The notes beneath the pieces were generated by a model. It was given only the letters and a program-made list of their open reading frames with translations. It had not been told where the DNA came from and made no database searches. This document shows, one piece after another, positions 23,240 to 33,677 of a stretch of 33,807 nt of DNA. How positions within the stretch are numbered: the stretch's first letter is position 1; each line of letters opens with the position of its first letter. Position numbers and translations under genes: made by a program. The DNA lies in the NCBI GenBank assembly GCA_028282195.1, contig JANQII010000051.1, positions 1 to 33,807 on the forward strand, in the 5' to 3' direction. This DNA is from Prolixibacteraceae bacterium. GTDB taxonomy: Bacteria > Bacteroidota > Bacteroidia > Bacteroidales > Prolixibacteraceae.

Positions 23240-25648
23240 TTATTGGTTACTCATTGATGGAGGTACAGTTTTTATTCCCCAGTTTTTATTTGGCGTATTT
23301 CCCATTTCGAAACGAAGAACTCCACCTTTTGTCAACAATGACCTATTGATCCAGCAGTCTTCAAGTTCTTCGCCATTTATTGAGACTGATTGAACGTAAA
23401 TATTTTCAGTTGAATTATTTATAGTTTCAATTACCAGTTCTTTTCCCTGATAATAATTATTGTCTAATTTGATCGTAATCCGGTCAAAAAGAGGGCTTCC
23501 AAACTGAAACGTTGGGTTAGAAGCAGTATGTCCCTGCACATCAAAAAGACCTATTGAAGCCATAACATACCATGCTCCCAATTGCCCCTGATCTTCATCT
23601 TGTCCGTATCCATAACCATGCATGGGGGTAGTTCCATAAAATTCGTTGCAAATAGCTCGCGTCCACTTTTGTGTTAACCACGGTTTTCCGGAATAATTGA
23701 ATAGCCAGGATTGGTGCAAACAAGGTTGATTACCATGATTATATAGCTTCTCTATTCCTGAAAAGCTATCTATCTTTTTTCCTCCACCAAAAGAAGATTT
23801 TTGGCTCTCCTCAAAAGTTCTTTCAAGTCTTTCATTAAATAAATCAACACCAAGAACATCGATCAACCCCGCAATATCATGAGGAACATAAAATGTATAC
23901 TGATATGCATTCCCTTCTTGAAATCCTTCCCATGCTTCCATATAATCAAATGGCTCTATAAATTTTCCATTTTCATCTAATGGACGTACTAACTTCAATT
24001 TTTTATCGAATATCTTGTTCCAATAAGTAGATTGTTTCATTAGCTTTTTGTACACAGGGGAATCTTCCCTACCCCTATTTTTCAGGAACTGCGCGACAGC
24101 AAAAGATGTGAAACAGTATTCCAAAGTATGCGAACCGGCACCATTTATTTTACCTACATTTTTTATATCAAAAAACCGGCATGGAATGAAACCATCTTCT
24201 ACAAAATATTTGTTATCAAACTTACCACTTCCAACAGGCCTATCTTTATATCCTATTTCATTTTTTATTGCTGCTTCCAAGCCTTTTTCCGCATCAAAGT
24301 CTTTTATTCCACAATTGTACGCAGAAGCAATAAACAGACCCTGCATATTAGTTAATACACCCGATGCATATCTTCCTGCAGCCATTCCATCATGTAACCA
24401 ACCCCTTTGTTTATAAAAATCTACACTTGTTTGTACGTAATTTCTCATAACATTTGGATAAGCAAGCGACCATAATTGACCTAAATTCCAAAAGCCCCCC
24501 CAAATAGCATCAGTATTATAAAATTCATACTTAGGATTTCCTTTATCATCTAAAGGAACCTGACCTATTTTATTATCATATACTGGATATTGACCGTTAC
24601 AATCACTCATAACACCCCTCCCCGATAAAGCATGATAAAGACCAGTATAAAATTTTATCCTATCTTCTTTTGTACCTCCATATACCTTAATTTTAGACAA
24701 CTCATCGTTCCACTTATTCAAAGCCTCTGTTTTAACTTTTTCAAAAGAATTGTTCCCGACTTCTACCTTGATATTATTTCTGGCATTTGCAATACTGGTA
24801 TAAGATATCCCTGTAACTAATTCTACTGTTTCACCTTCTTTAGTACTGAATTGCAGAAACATTCCATTATCTATAGTATCCTTGCTTTCTTTTTTGTTTG
24901 GAAAAACATCGTTATTAATGAATATACCAACTTGTTCAGGCTCTTTACTTAACTGACTAACAAAAAATATAGTAATAGTTTGCCCCTCATCTGAAAATGT
25001 AAGATAGATAGGTTCAATTTCAATGAAACCTTCTATTTCATTAGATTCTTCCATAAAATGGATATACGTATTTTTTACTGTAAATCCCTCTCCTTGTTTA
25101 TGTCCAATATCAACAATTATATTAGACTGGTCAGATTCCGGGAAAGTGTATCTTTGAACCCCAACCCTTTTTGAAGCTGTTAATTCTACATGAATACTAT
25201 AGTCATCTAACAATACAGAATAATATCCGGGAGATGCAAGCTCTTTATCTTTAGAAAATCTGGATCTATAGCCATTATCCGGATCTTCTAAAGAACCCGG
25301 AGTAGTTTTCAATTCTCCAACAGTCGGCATAAATACTAAATTACCTATTTGCCATTCATGAACATGCCCAAAACCTTCAATAGACTTATGTCGATCGTCA
25401 TAACCTTGAGGGTGCCACCATCCCGGTCCATTATAGGCATTTGTATGTGGAGCTAATTTTGCCATACCAAAAGGTACAGCTGCCGGAGTGTAAAAAAACC
25501 ACCTGCAATGTACAGAGCCTATATTAGGATCAACATATGATACGGCATTAAACTGTTGTTCAATTTCTTTTTTAACAGAACAGTTTGAACACAATGCAAC
25601 AATCCCCAATAAGATAAATAACTTCGCGACCTTTCTTTTTACCAACAT
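23240..25648 (-). CDS. GH92 alpha-mannosidase-type lipoprotein
   Basis: Exo-acting, calcium-dependent alpha-mannosidase family member, 802 residues. An N-terminal hydrophobic segment ends at a cysteine (LCSNC), a likely lipobox. N-terminal beta-sandwich: VSYVDPNIGSVHCRWFFYTPAAVPFGMAKLAP, GFGHVHEW. Then the (alpha/alpha)6 domain with FQEGNAYQYTFYVPHD (general acid Glu near 578) and GQDEDQGQLGAWYVMASIGLF, the DxD segment that holds the GH92 base (near 684-686). These fit the GH92 hallmarks, though the surrounding sequence is diverged from the classic mannan enzymes. The start at 25648 (MLVKRK) is preferred over 25669 because of the -7 box at 25681. It has its own likely promoter inside the operon. 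Confidence 0.9.
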   Translation of the reverse strand: MLVKRKVAKLFILLGIVALCSNCSVKKEIEQQFNAVSYVDPNIGSVHCRWFFYTPAAVPFGMAKLAPHTNAYNGPGWWHPQGYDDRHKSIEGFGHVHEWQIGNLVFMPTVGELKTTPGSLEDPDNGYRSRFSKDKELASPGYYSVLLDDYSIHVELTASKRVGVQRYTFPESDQSNIIVDIGHKQGEGFTVKNTYIHFMEESNEIEGFIEIEPIYLTFSDEGQTITIFFVSQLSKEPEQVGIFINNDVFPNKKESKDTIDNGMFLQFSTKEGETVELVTGISYTSIANARNNIKVEVGNNSFEKVKTEALNKWNDELSKIKVYGGTKEDRIKFYTGLYHALSGRGVMSDCNGQYPVYDNKIGQVPLDDKGNPKYEFYNTDAIWGGFWNLGQLWSLAYPNVMRNYVQTSVDFYKQRGWLHDGMAAGRYASGVLTNMQGLFIASAYNCGIKDFDAEKGLEAAIKNEIGYKDRPVGSGKFDNKYFVEDGFIPCRFFDIKNVGKINGAGSHTLEYCFTSFAVAQFLKNRGREDSPVYKKLMKQSTYWNKIFDKKLKLVRPLDENGKFIEPFDYMEAWEGFQEGNAYQYTFYVPHDIAGLIDVLGVDLFNERLERTFEESQKSSFGGGKKIDSFSGIEKLYNHGNQPCLHQSWLFNYSGKPWLTQKWTRAICNEFYGTTPMHGYGYGQDEDQGQLGAWYVMASIGLFDVQGHTASNPTFQFGSPLFDRITIKLDNNYYQGKELVIETINNSTENIYVQSVSINGEELEDCWINRSLLTKGGVLRFEMGNTPNKNWGIKTVPPSMSNQ

Positions 25649-25680
25649 ATAATTTACTTGTATTTTCATGATAACTTATT

Positions 25681-25712
25681 CAAACATATTCGTGCGAACC
25701 TGCCATAACGAA
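25681..25712 (-). promoter_or_regulatory. Probable internal promoter of the GH92 gene
   Basis: On the minus strand, TTCG (25709-25712, one mismatch), a 20-nt spacer and TATGTTTG (25681-25688). It lies in the only long gap of the operon (199 nt). A start at 25648 leaves a leader of about 26 nt. Confidence 0.5.
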
Positions 25713-25868
25713 TATTATTTTTTCTACTTTGAATGAAATGATCCAATTTATCCAGATTGTATGAATTAAGAGTTTCGATAATTCTAAGAAAAAGGAAGCT
25801 ATTAGGTACATCTATTTCTAAACTCATAGTTTGTTACGCCTGTATATTTCATCTCCACCAATTAGTTT

Positions 25869-28154
25869 TCAATATTCTTCTTTTCTTATTTCTGAGATTC
25901 CGTTTTTTAAAACTATGGAATAGTATTCTCCTTTGTATAAGACGTGGTGGAGCTTCCCTTCAAAACCAGCAACCGGAGCTTTTGGTATTAGGTTTCCATC
26001 AAAATCAGGGTCAAAGCCAAAAAATCCTTTAATCATTACCTGTGCCATTGCAATCCCTGCTGATGCATCACGTGCATTCCATCCTTCCTTAGAAATATCT
26101 GCAATCCTGACCCTGGCATTTTTATTCCTTTTATTTCCCCCCCATAATTCATGGGATTGTGACCAGGTACCTTCATAGGTTACAGGCTCAATTGCACGAT
26201 AAAAGTCAAGAGCTTTCTCCGGAAAACCCATATTAATAAGAGCAAGCATTGTTTCTGCCGGCCATGCATCAAAAGCCCCCAAAGGGCCATGGTCGGATCT
26301 GTCTGAATATTCCGCTGCAATATCATTGATCGATTGAGCCCTCATCCATGTATCCGTTAGCAATTCCCGCTCAAGGAAATCTACCATTTCCGATTTAATG
26401 TCATCAGTAAGGATATTACCTAAATATCTTCCGACAAACATAAAATCCAGTACGTGCCTGATTTCTACTGTTTGATTATTGGGGTATAATGCATTCCAAA
26501 CCCCATTCCCGGCATATAACTTTAATAACCTGGCTGTCATCTCGTCTGACATATTTTCTAATTCAATTGCTCTTTGTGTATTCCCCCGGCTTTTATAAAT
26601 CCTGGACATTTCACGCATCATCCAGATGTAACCGGCGTTAAACGATGGAACAATATGTTTATATGTAGGGACACACTCCAAAAGGTTATTTTTATCATCT
26701 CCAAAATCCGCTAATTTATACATGTCATTTTCACATCCTTCCTGACCAAATAGTGAAAGATTCTGCCAATTAACAGCATATTCATCAAGTGATTCAAGGA
26801 TGGTTTTTCCATTTGCTTTTTCATTTAGAAAATCATAATCCCCAGTAATGGTGATGTATGAATGAATTAGTTGAAATATTGCCCAATAGTTTGCGACATA
26901 AGCATTTCCTACCCCTTCGCCACATAAATAATCCCTCCCAAAATACTTTTGGGGATCAACCACGTTCATCCAATCAAATAATTGTTTCCTCGTAATTTCC
27001 GGATCCGTTAAAGGTTGAATTGCTGCCCATTCAGCATTATCCCAAAAAAAAGCAATACTGGCACCTCCTCTCGGGCCTCCTGTAAGGATAACCCTTTCCT
27101 GAAATGGGAGATTCGTGTTTAGCAAGTATAGCATTGTCAGCATGCTTGTATAATATACCCTTGATGCTTTTTTATCCTGAGTTTCAAGGATGGGTGCACA
27201 GCCCGAAAAAAGAGTATTATCGGGCGTAAACATTTTGTACCATCTGTCATTCCATACCTTTTCAGTATAATCAAACCATCTGTTAAAGTTTCGCGAAAAA
27301 TCATTGACTTTATCAAAAACGATCCTTTTGTTGTCACCAAAAGCCATACAATATTTGAAAACATATTTTTCTCCTGGCTTTATTTTATAATTCCACCTTC
27401 CGGAACCTCCACTATTAAAAACTGCTAAACTGTCTGGCTTATCGTTTAATGCGAAAGCTGTTACTGCTTCGGTTTCTGAATCAGAGATAATTATTTTGCC
27501 ATCTTCATTTTTTGCAGAGTATTTGGGACATGACAGGATTTCAATATCAGACAAAAGTTTTATGTCCTTATAAAACTTATTATTTTTCCCAATAGACTTT
27601 CTAACATTTTCAACTTCGAGATTGCGTTCAGTTGTTTTACCATTCGTTTTAGGAATCGGATAAACCCATCCAAAACAATCCTCATCATATTTACTGATAA
27701 AACCAATCAAATCCAGTTCTATAGCAAGGTCTTCTATTTTCCGAGATTTATTCGTAATTTCTATTTGCCATAAGATGCCGTTTTCTTCCGGAACCATCCT
27801 CGTTGAAGAAAAAATATCAAAACTATCAACAGAGCTTTTTCGAAGGGCTTGCCAGGGTTGCCAGCGGAATGAATTCACAAGGGGAACCTTGCCATTTATT
27901 TTCATAACTCCTGTATGATACCCTCCTGCGTAAGGCGCAGAGGCAATCCAACTTACAGAACATATATCCCGGTTGATGAGTGCTTGTCCCTGAAAATTCC
28001 GTAATGAAGGTTCCATAGCAGTTGTATCGGTCCCCATCCATATTCCGGATGCTTCTTCAAGCGTAGGAATATTTTGTTTTATTTGCTGTTTTTGAACACA
28101 ACCCCCAAATAAAACACCTAAAAATAATATTACGCAACAAACAGTTTTCCTCAT
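25869..28154 (-). CDS. Lipoprotein (alpha/alpha)6 glycoside hydrolase, family not assigned
   Basis: Exported glycosidase-like lipoprotein, 761 residues. Signal peptide with lipobox LFGGC (Cys19). An N-terminal beta-sandwich (about 35-300) is followed by a six-hairpin barrel: GGPRGGASIAFFWDNAEWAAIQPL, GNAYVANYWAIFQLIHSYI, and TWSQSHELWGGNKRNKNARVRIADISKEGWNARDASAGIAMA split over the last third. A small C-terminal beta domain follows. The plan suits MGH1/GH63/GH116-like clans, but catalytic residues and family cannot be set by eye. Position between two GH92 genes suggests work on a mannose-containing glycan. 68 nt after the next gene upstream. Confidence 0.7.
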   Translation of the reverse strand: MRKTVCCVILFLGVLFGGCVQKQQIKQNIPTLEEASGIWMGTDTTAMEPSLRNFQGQALINRDICSVSWIASAPYAGGYHTGVMKINGKVPLVNSFRWQPWQALRKSSVDSFDIFSSTRMVPEENGILWQIEITNKSRKIEDLAIELDLIGFISKYDEDCFGWVYPIPKTNGKTTERNLEVENVRKSIGKNNKFYKDIKLLSDIEILSCPKYSAKNEDGKIIISDSETEAVTAFALNDKPDSLAVFNSGGSGRWNYKIKPGEKYVFKYCMAFGDNKRIVFDKVNDFSRNFNRWFDYTEKVWNDRWYKMFTPDNTLFSGCAPILETQDKKASRVYYTSMLTMLYLLNTNLPFQERVILTGGPRGGASIAFFWDNAEWAAIQPLTDPEITRKQLFDWMNVVDPQKYFGRDYLCGEGVGNAYVANYWAIFQLIHSYITITGDYDFLNEKANGKTILESLDEYAVNWQNLSLFGQEGCENDMYKLADFGDDKNNLLECVPTYKHIVPSFNAGYIWMMREMSRIYKSRGNTQRAIELENMSDEMTARLLKLYAGNGVWNALYPNNQTVEIRHVLDFMFVGRYLGNILTDDIKSEMVDFLERELLTDTWMRAQSINDIAAEYSDRSDHGPLGAFDAWPAETMLALINMGFPEKALDFYRAIEPVTYEGTWSQSHELWGGNKRNKNARVRIADISKEGWNARDASAGIAMAQVMIKGFFGFDPDFDGNLIPKAPVAGFEGKLHHVLYKGEYYSIVLKNGISEIRKEEY

Positions 28155-28222
28155 TTTTTTATACAGACTATTAACCTATTGAGTAATTGTTGTTATTATC
28201 TATATCCTAAAGAAGTCACCTT

Positions 28223-30373
28223 TTAAAAAATGGTAATATTGCCTTCTGTAAAACTATCCGGAACTGTAATTTCCCCATTATCTGATGGCTTAATTTTTTT
28301 ACCATTAATTAATGCATACCGCATAGACCCCTTTCTTTTTATTTCGATATTAATCCTACCTTTTCGGTAACGCAAATCAGCCTTAAGAGGAAGCATTTCA
28401 TCATACAGTGCCGGTTTTATTGTGAGATTATTTCCCTGGAATTTTAATCCTAAAACATGGTGTATAACAAAATATGTTATTTCCCCAGAAGTCCATGGCA
28501 ATATACCTGTCGCTTTTTCCTGTCCTCCTATAATTGGAATAACCTCATAAAAAGCACCAGTCGTTCCGCCTGCTACATTATAAAGCCATTCTAAAGTGTT
28601 TCGGCTAAGTGCAGATAAGCCTGCCTCATGCTGAGCCCGCATAATGAAGGTACTGGCAAACGACCACGGCCCCGGCATATCCAACTGTGAACTTGTATGA
28701 TATCTATCATATCCTCCGGAGTCCCACCGTTGGTTCTTCAGTTGCTCAAGAAGTTTCAGGGTTTTCTTTGAGATATCTGATTTAGGGTCAATAAGGTTTA
28801 ATGAAATGGGTAAAGAAAGTGTTGCATCCGGCATTAGCCGGCTCAAGTATTCTTCATGGGCAGGTTTACCAATACCAGCCTCCAAAATAACAGTATCCGC
28901 AATTTCCCCGGTAATATTCCTCCTTTTAATAAAATGGCCATTATCAACCAACTTCATATCCGGATGGTTTAAAGTTGCATTAAGAAAGATATCTGCTTGC
29001 TTTCGCCATTCTTTCGCTTTCGTCGGCACTTCTAAGTATAATGCCAAGTCTGCGGCATCCCGAAGCCCCTGAATTATCCAAACCTGATATGCCAATTCAT
29101 AAGCATCATCAAAAGTACGCTCCCAAAATTCACGACGATTATGCACCATTCCTGTGGAATCACGAAATACAGGATTTAATGGTCGCTCTATCATTGCCAG
29201 TATTTTTTCACGATATTCTTCCAATAAAGATATATCTCCAGACCAATTAACATATGATTTCAAACAATGTATAAACTCCCCCATTTGATCAAACTGTTCT
29301 CTATCCGGGGCATCAAACCCGGAAGCAATCATTGTTGTACCATTGTCAGTAATCATATTATCCAACATATTCTTTAAAGAGGCTTTCGCAAGTTCAAATT
29401 CTCCGCAATGAATTAGGCCGATTGTCGTTAATGAAGCATCCCTAACCCATTGTGCCCCATATTCGAAAATCCCTGCATCCATTTTCCCGGATTTCGAAAT
29501 ATAATTTGGGAGAATGAACCGACTCGCATCAAATATATCCTTTACAAGGGTGTCATTTGTGAAGACTTTATTGGATTGTTTCCAGCGATATGCCATTTTA
29601 TCCAGATCCCCTTTACAATATTCATTAACTTTTTTAGCAAACTCAAAAAGGTCATTATTGTCAGAGTTTTGGATTGTATTGACGATTAAATAGGATTCAA
29701 TCTCCTTTTTTTCACCGGGCTTTAATGCGAAAGATTTGGTAATTATTGTTCCTTTTGTTTTTGACAGGGAAACTGGTATGCTGTCAGGTAAGACAACTGA
29801 CATATTAAAGTTTTCCTGATTCAAAAGAATAACATTCTCTTTAGCAAGACTTGCTGCTGCCGGTAAACAAAGTTTTATTGATACTGAATCTTCATTCACA
29901 ATGTTGGCAGAATATAAAGTAATATTCCGCTTAAAAATTCCCCTGTTAGAAACAGGGGAAATGACTTCACATACCTTTATACCTCCTGCCCACCATACTG
30001 CTTCAACCGATGGTATATTATCACATAAAACCCAGCGGGTTTTACAATGTTGCCCCAAGGCAGTATACCAGTAATCTTTCATTTTAACACTCAGGGCAGA
30101 AGACAAATAACCATTCTCTGAATTATAGTTAAATGCTTTGTGTTTTCGACGAGTTTGACCAATGTTGTTGGCATCAAAAAGCAAATAAGTGAATGCAGGA
30201 AGAACATTTACCTTATCAGACTGCAATACCATTTTTATATCACCACTTCGTAATACAAAATATGATCTGTCTTTAAAATATCCATCATCAAAAACCGGGT
30301 TATCACAAAAACCAAAAGAAGTAATTAAAATTAACACACAAAACAGGATTACTTTTTTCTTTAATGTAAACAT
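28223..30373 (-). CDS. Exported (alpha/alpha)6 glycoside hydrolase with RDxS motif
   Basis: Exported protein, 716 residues, with a signal peptide (about 1-22, VILFCVLILITSFGFC). N-terminal beta-sandwich (about 25-260), then a six-hairpin domain: FEYGAQWVRDASLTTIGLIHCGEFELAKASL, FDDAYELAYQVWIIQGL, MPGPWSFASTFIMRAQHEAGL and a C-terminal GILPWTSGEITYFVIHHVLG followed by a beta domain. WVRDAS and this end resemble GH15/GH133-like amylases and debranching enzymes, but the match is loose; family and substrate not assigned. No lipobox, so periplasmic rather than lipid-anchored. Second gene of the operon, 68 nt after the long GH92 gene. Confidence 0.7.
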   Translation of the reverse strand: MFTLKKKVILFCVLILITSFGFCDNPVFDDGYFKDRSYFVLRSGDIKMVLQSDKVNVLPAFTYLLFDANNIGQTRRKHKAFNYNSENGYLSSALSVKMKDYWYTALGQHCKTRWVLCDNIPSVEAVWWAGGIKVCEVISPVSNRGIFKRNITLYSANIVNEDSVSIKLCLPAAASLAKENVILLNQENFNMSVVLPDSIPVSLSKTKGTIITKSFALKPGEKKEIESYLIVNTIQNSDNNDLFEFAKKVNEYCKGDLDKMAYRWKQSNKVFTNDTLVKDIFDASRFILPNYISKSGKMDAGIFEYGAQWVRDASLTTIGLIHCGEFELAKASLKNMLDNMITDNGTTMIASGFDAPDREQFDQMGEFIHCLKSYVNWSGDISLLEEYREKILAMIERPLNPVFRDSTGMVHNRREFWERTFDDAYELAYQVWIIQGLRDAADLALYLEVPTKAKEWRKQADIFLNATLNHPDMKLVDNGHFIKRRNITGEIADTVILEAGIGKPAHEEYLSRLMPDATLSLPISLNLIDPKSDISKKTLKLLEQLKNQRWDSGGYDRYHTSSQLDMPGPWSFASTFIMRAQHEAGLSALSRNTLEWLYNVAGGTTGAFYEVIPIIGGQEKATGILPWTSGEITYFVIHHVLGLKFQGNNLTIKPALYDEMLPLKADLRYRKGRINIEIKRKGSMRYALINGKKIKPSDNGEITVPDSFTEGNITIF

Positions 30374-30441
30374 ATGTTATTGTATTTTTATAATTTTCTT
30401 TGATTATCTATAAAACATATAATATATAGAATGTCAATAAG

Positions 30442-33400
30442 TTACTTCGAATCTATGCTATTACCCCAATTTTTATTTGGTAATGCTCCCATTTCAAGTT
30501 GAAGGATTCCCCCTTTAAGCAGTTCTGAAGCCGGAAACTTGAAATCGTTGAGTTCAATTCCGTTTAATTTAGCCGATTGGATATATTTGTTTTTACGGGA
30601 AACTTTTTTGGCTTCAATTATAAATTTGTTACCTCTTCCATATCTATATCCAAGATCAATTTCAATTCGTTCATATAGAGGACTTGTAATTTCATATATG
30701 GGATCTACCCTGCATCCACCATCAGTTTGAAATAATCCGATAGATGTCATGATAAACCATGCACTCATTTGTCCTTGATCTTCATCTCCCAAATAGGCAT
30801 TTGCAATTCCATAGCCATAATAACGGTCAAGAATTGCACGGCTCCACTTCTGAGTCAACCAGGGTTTGCCGGCCCAATTAAACAAATATGCGAAATGCAT
30901 TGACTGTTGATTTCCCTGAACGACAGGATAATCCCAATACTGATCATTCAATCCGTTAAACCGGGTTTTATCACTTTCAACAAACCCCCATTCCAAGCGT
31001 TCGACAAACCGTTCCTTACCTATCATTTCTATCAATGCAGGCACATTCTGCGGAACAAAAAATGTAAGCTGCCATGCATTTCCCTCAACGTATCCATCAT
31101 TTGCATCTGAAGTAAAAGGATCAAAATTCGGGAACCAGCTACCATCAGATTTTCTTAACCGGGCATAACCGGTTTCCCTATCAATTGCATTACGCCAATA
31201 GTTACCACGTTTTGAAAATGCTTCATAATCTTGTTTTTTGCCCAAGGCTTTTGCGAATTGCCCAACAGTCCAATCATCATATGAATATTCCAATGAATTT
31301 GAGAAACGTCCTTTATCATACGGAACATATTTATGTTTCAAATAATGAACTAAGTCACGATTGCCTGCAAATCCACCACCGACTTCCTGAGCCGGGGTTG
31401 TTTGCATCTTTTTTGCAGCCGTAAATGCTTTTTCAGCATCAAAATCCCTTATTCCCATTTGATAAGCCCCAACAATTAGTGGTATTTCGTGCTCTGCAAC
31501 CATTACCGGAATATATTCCATACCAGCCGGTCCTTTAGCCAGCCAGCCATTGGCATCATACATTGCCAATTGGGATTTCACCCATTTGCCGGACCATTCC
31601 GGTGTTACCAGGTTCCAAAATTGATTTAGGTTCCAGAACGTGTTCCAAAAGGCATCACAACCAAGTGCCACAGAACCAGGATCTGAAAATTTTTGTACCT
31701 TTTCATCAGCACTGAACCAACTACCATCAACATCACTAAAAATGTTTCGGCTACACAATGCCCTGTACATATTGGTGTAAAAACGCTTTTTTTCCTGCTT
31801 ATCATTTGATTTAATTTTCACCCTGCTAAAAAGATCGTTCCATGTTTCTTTATTATACTTTTTAACAGCCTCAAAATTCCATCCGAAAGGTTTAGAAATT
31901 TCAGTTTCCAGGTTTTCCATCGCGTTTTCAACACTCACATATGAAATCCCTGTACGTACCTGAATAGTCTGAATGGAGTCAGTATTAAATTCAAGAAATA
32001 ATCCAGCTCTTTCTATTTCCCCTGTATCCATTCCATCAATATCCTTCAATATTTTGTCATTTTTCCAGCCTCCCATTGATTGAACCGGTTTATCAAATTC
32101 AGCAACAAAATGCACGATATATTCCTGAGATATTCCTCCTGACCAGGTATCAGGAGAAAGTTGTTTCACAAACCCCTGTACCGTATAGTCATTAAGCTTT
32201 TCAACTTTTAACTCCTTAATTTGGTAAGGGTACTCAACCTGGCCTTTAAAATCAAGCAGGACCCTTGAGTTATCATTATTTGGATAAGAATACCTTTGGA
32301 ATCCGCAGCGCGTTGTTGAAGTCAATTCTGCGATGATATTATAATCAGAAAGTTCAGCTTTATAATAAGCAATCGGGGCTTCTTCCGTTGCCATATTTAA
32401 CCTGGACCGATATCCTGAGTCAGGATCCATTTGATCTCCTACAGTTACCTGTAATTCTCCATTTGTTGGCAGCATCGATAATCCACTCATTGTCCATTCA
32501 TGAATATGACTAAAACCTCCAACAGATTCAAATACCGGATCATATCCGGCCTGCCAGCTTGTATTTTGATTATCAGGTGATAACTTAACCATGCTAAACG
32601 GCATCCATGGTCCCGGTGCGATCATCCAACGGGAGTGGGCTGTTCCCATTTTTGTATCAACATAATCGGCCAGTGAATATTTCATCATTGGAGATCGTTG
32701 CACTTTACCTTCTTCCACTTTCGTTCCACCTATCCAGACCTCATAATTGCTGGTCATTTTTTGGCTAACTGCAGGCATCGGAGCTTCAAATACATAGCTA
32801 CCTGTTTCAAGTATAGTCTTAAAAATTTCATCATCATCCAGCATAATCTTCAATTCCGGAGAACCATAGAGATGTTCGGTGCTTATTAATAAAGGCTGAT
32901 AAAATTTGTCCTTTTCTTCAATTTCATAATTTGCCACTTTAACGCTTTTTAAAAAAGCTTTCCCGTCATTTCTCAATTTAGCATTAGCTGGCCCTTCCAA
33001 TCTTACCTGATCGAAAAGTAACCAGGAGCCCTGAAGCGTGGTCAGGGAAATCTGATTTCCTCCTTTTTTTATCAATCCCGGGGGCAGAGGAATATTTATA
33101 ATATGCTCCTTCCCCGAAATTGAATCCCCTTCAATTGAATTTATTCCAGATCCCCTAGGGATATTATATTTCCATGATTTCCCATTTACGGTTACTTTAA
33201 ATAATGGCCGATCATCTTCATTGCAATCAAATAAATCAACAACCAAATTCCATGTCCCGGATTGCGGAGCATTGTCCAGGCCAAACAGGATATTCAATGT
33301 ACTTGAACGCCATCCGGAAGTTGGCCATGTTCCTCCCCAGGTATCGCTTATTCCGGGGAGGGCATATGGCCAATCAATACTATCAACAGAGTGTCCGATT

Positions 33401-33615
33401 AAAAAGTATTTATCTTCCCACCCAAAATCATTATAAATATAACTTTCATATCCTGAGGGTGCAAGAGCAAATTCATTACAGCAATTATCCGAGATTCCAA
33501 TTTGCCAAATAACAATTTTCTCTTTGCGGCATGAAGCAAATATCAGGAAAAAGCTTACAACACCAATCAACATAGTCAATTTTGACCTCGTTTTTATAAA
33601 TAAAATCATTCTCAT
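30442..33615 (-). CDS. GH92 alpha-mannosidase-type lipoprotein with N-terminal PL4-like carbohydrate-binding domain
   Basis: Long GH92 member, 1057 residues (single-domain relatives are about 750). Lipobox FASC (Cys29). Residues 36-207 look like domain III of PL4 rhamnogalacturonan lyases: WQIGISDNCCNEF, the DWPYALPG and TWNLVVDLFDC strands and a final LLFDQVRLEG. About 210-310 is an extra beta module. GH92 proper begins near DYVDTKMGTAHSRWMIAPGPWMPFSMVKLSP, with GGFSHIHEW, YVEGNAWQL (acid Glu844) and LGDEDQGQMSAW (DxD 944-946). All GH92 marks are present. First gene in the operon seen here; start MRM at 33615, with a second ATG at 33609. Confidence 0.88.
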   Translation of the reverse strand: MRMILFIKTRSKLTMLIGVVSFFLIFASCRKEKIVIWQIGISDNCCNEFALAPSGYESYIYNDFGWEDKYFLIGHSVDSIDWPYALPGISDTWGGTWPTSGWRSSTLNILFGLDNAPQSGTWNLVVDLFDCNEDDRPLFKVTVNGKSWKYNIPRGSGINSIEGDSISGKEHIINIPLPPGLIKKGGNQISLTTLQGSWLLFDQVRLEGPANAKLRNDGKAFLKSVKVANYEIEEKDKFYQPLLISTEHLYGSPELKIMLDDDEIFKTILETGSYVFEAPMPAVSQKMTSNYEVWIGGTKVEEGKVQRSPMMKYSLADYVDTKMGTAHSRWMIAPGPWMPFSMVKLSPDNQNTSWQAGYDPVFESVGGFSHIHEWTMSGLSMLPTNGELQVTVGDQMDPDSGYRSRLNMATEEAPIAYYKAELSDYNIIAELTSTTRCGFQRYSYPNNDNSRVLLDFKGQVEYPYQIKELKVEKLNDYTVQGFVKQLSPDTWSGGISQEYIVHFVAEFDKPVQSMGGWKNDKILKDIDGMDTGEIERAGLFLEFNTDSIQTIQVRTGISYVSVENAMENLETEISKPFGWNFEAVKKYNKETWNDLFSRVKIKSNDKQEKKRFYTNMYRALCSRNIFSDVDGSWFSADEKVQKFSDPGSVALGCDAFWNTFWNLNQFWNLVTPEWSGKWVKSQLAMYDANGWLAKGPAGMEYIPVMVAEHEIPLIVGAYQMGIRDFDAEKAFTAAKKMQTTPAQEVGGGFAGNRDLVHYLKHKYVPYDKGRFSNSLEYSYDDWTVGQFAKALGKKQDYEAFSKRGNYWRNAIDRETGYARLRKSDGSWFPNFDPFTSDANDGYVEGNAWQLTFFVPQNVPALIEMIGKERFVERLEWGFVESDKTRFNGLNDQYWDYPVVQGNQQSMHFAYLFNWAGKPWLTQKWSRAILDRYYGYGIANAYLGDEDQGQMSAWFIMTSIGLFQTDGGCRVDPIYEITSPLYERIEIDLGYRYGRGNKFIIEAKKVSRKNKYIQSAKLNGIELNDFKFPASELLKGGILQLEMGALPNKNWGNSIDSK

Positions 33616-33677
33616 TACTTTTAATTTATAGCAATCAATTACTTAATAACCTGAGTTCGATTAAAAATATTCAGCTC

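Noticed and set aside
25757-26032. Plus-strand open frame between glycoside hydrolase genes
   Set aside because: Mostly antisense to the 25869-28154 gene; composition not protein-like.
21049-33615. Complete polysaccharide utilisation locus
   Set aside because: No SusC, SusD or regulator gene lies within the window, so only the enzyme part can be claimed.
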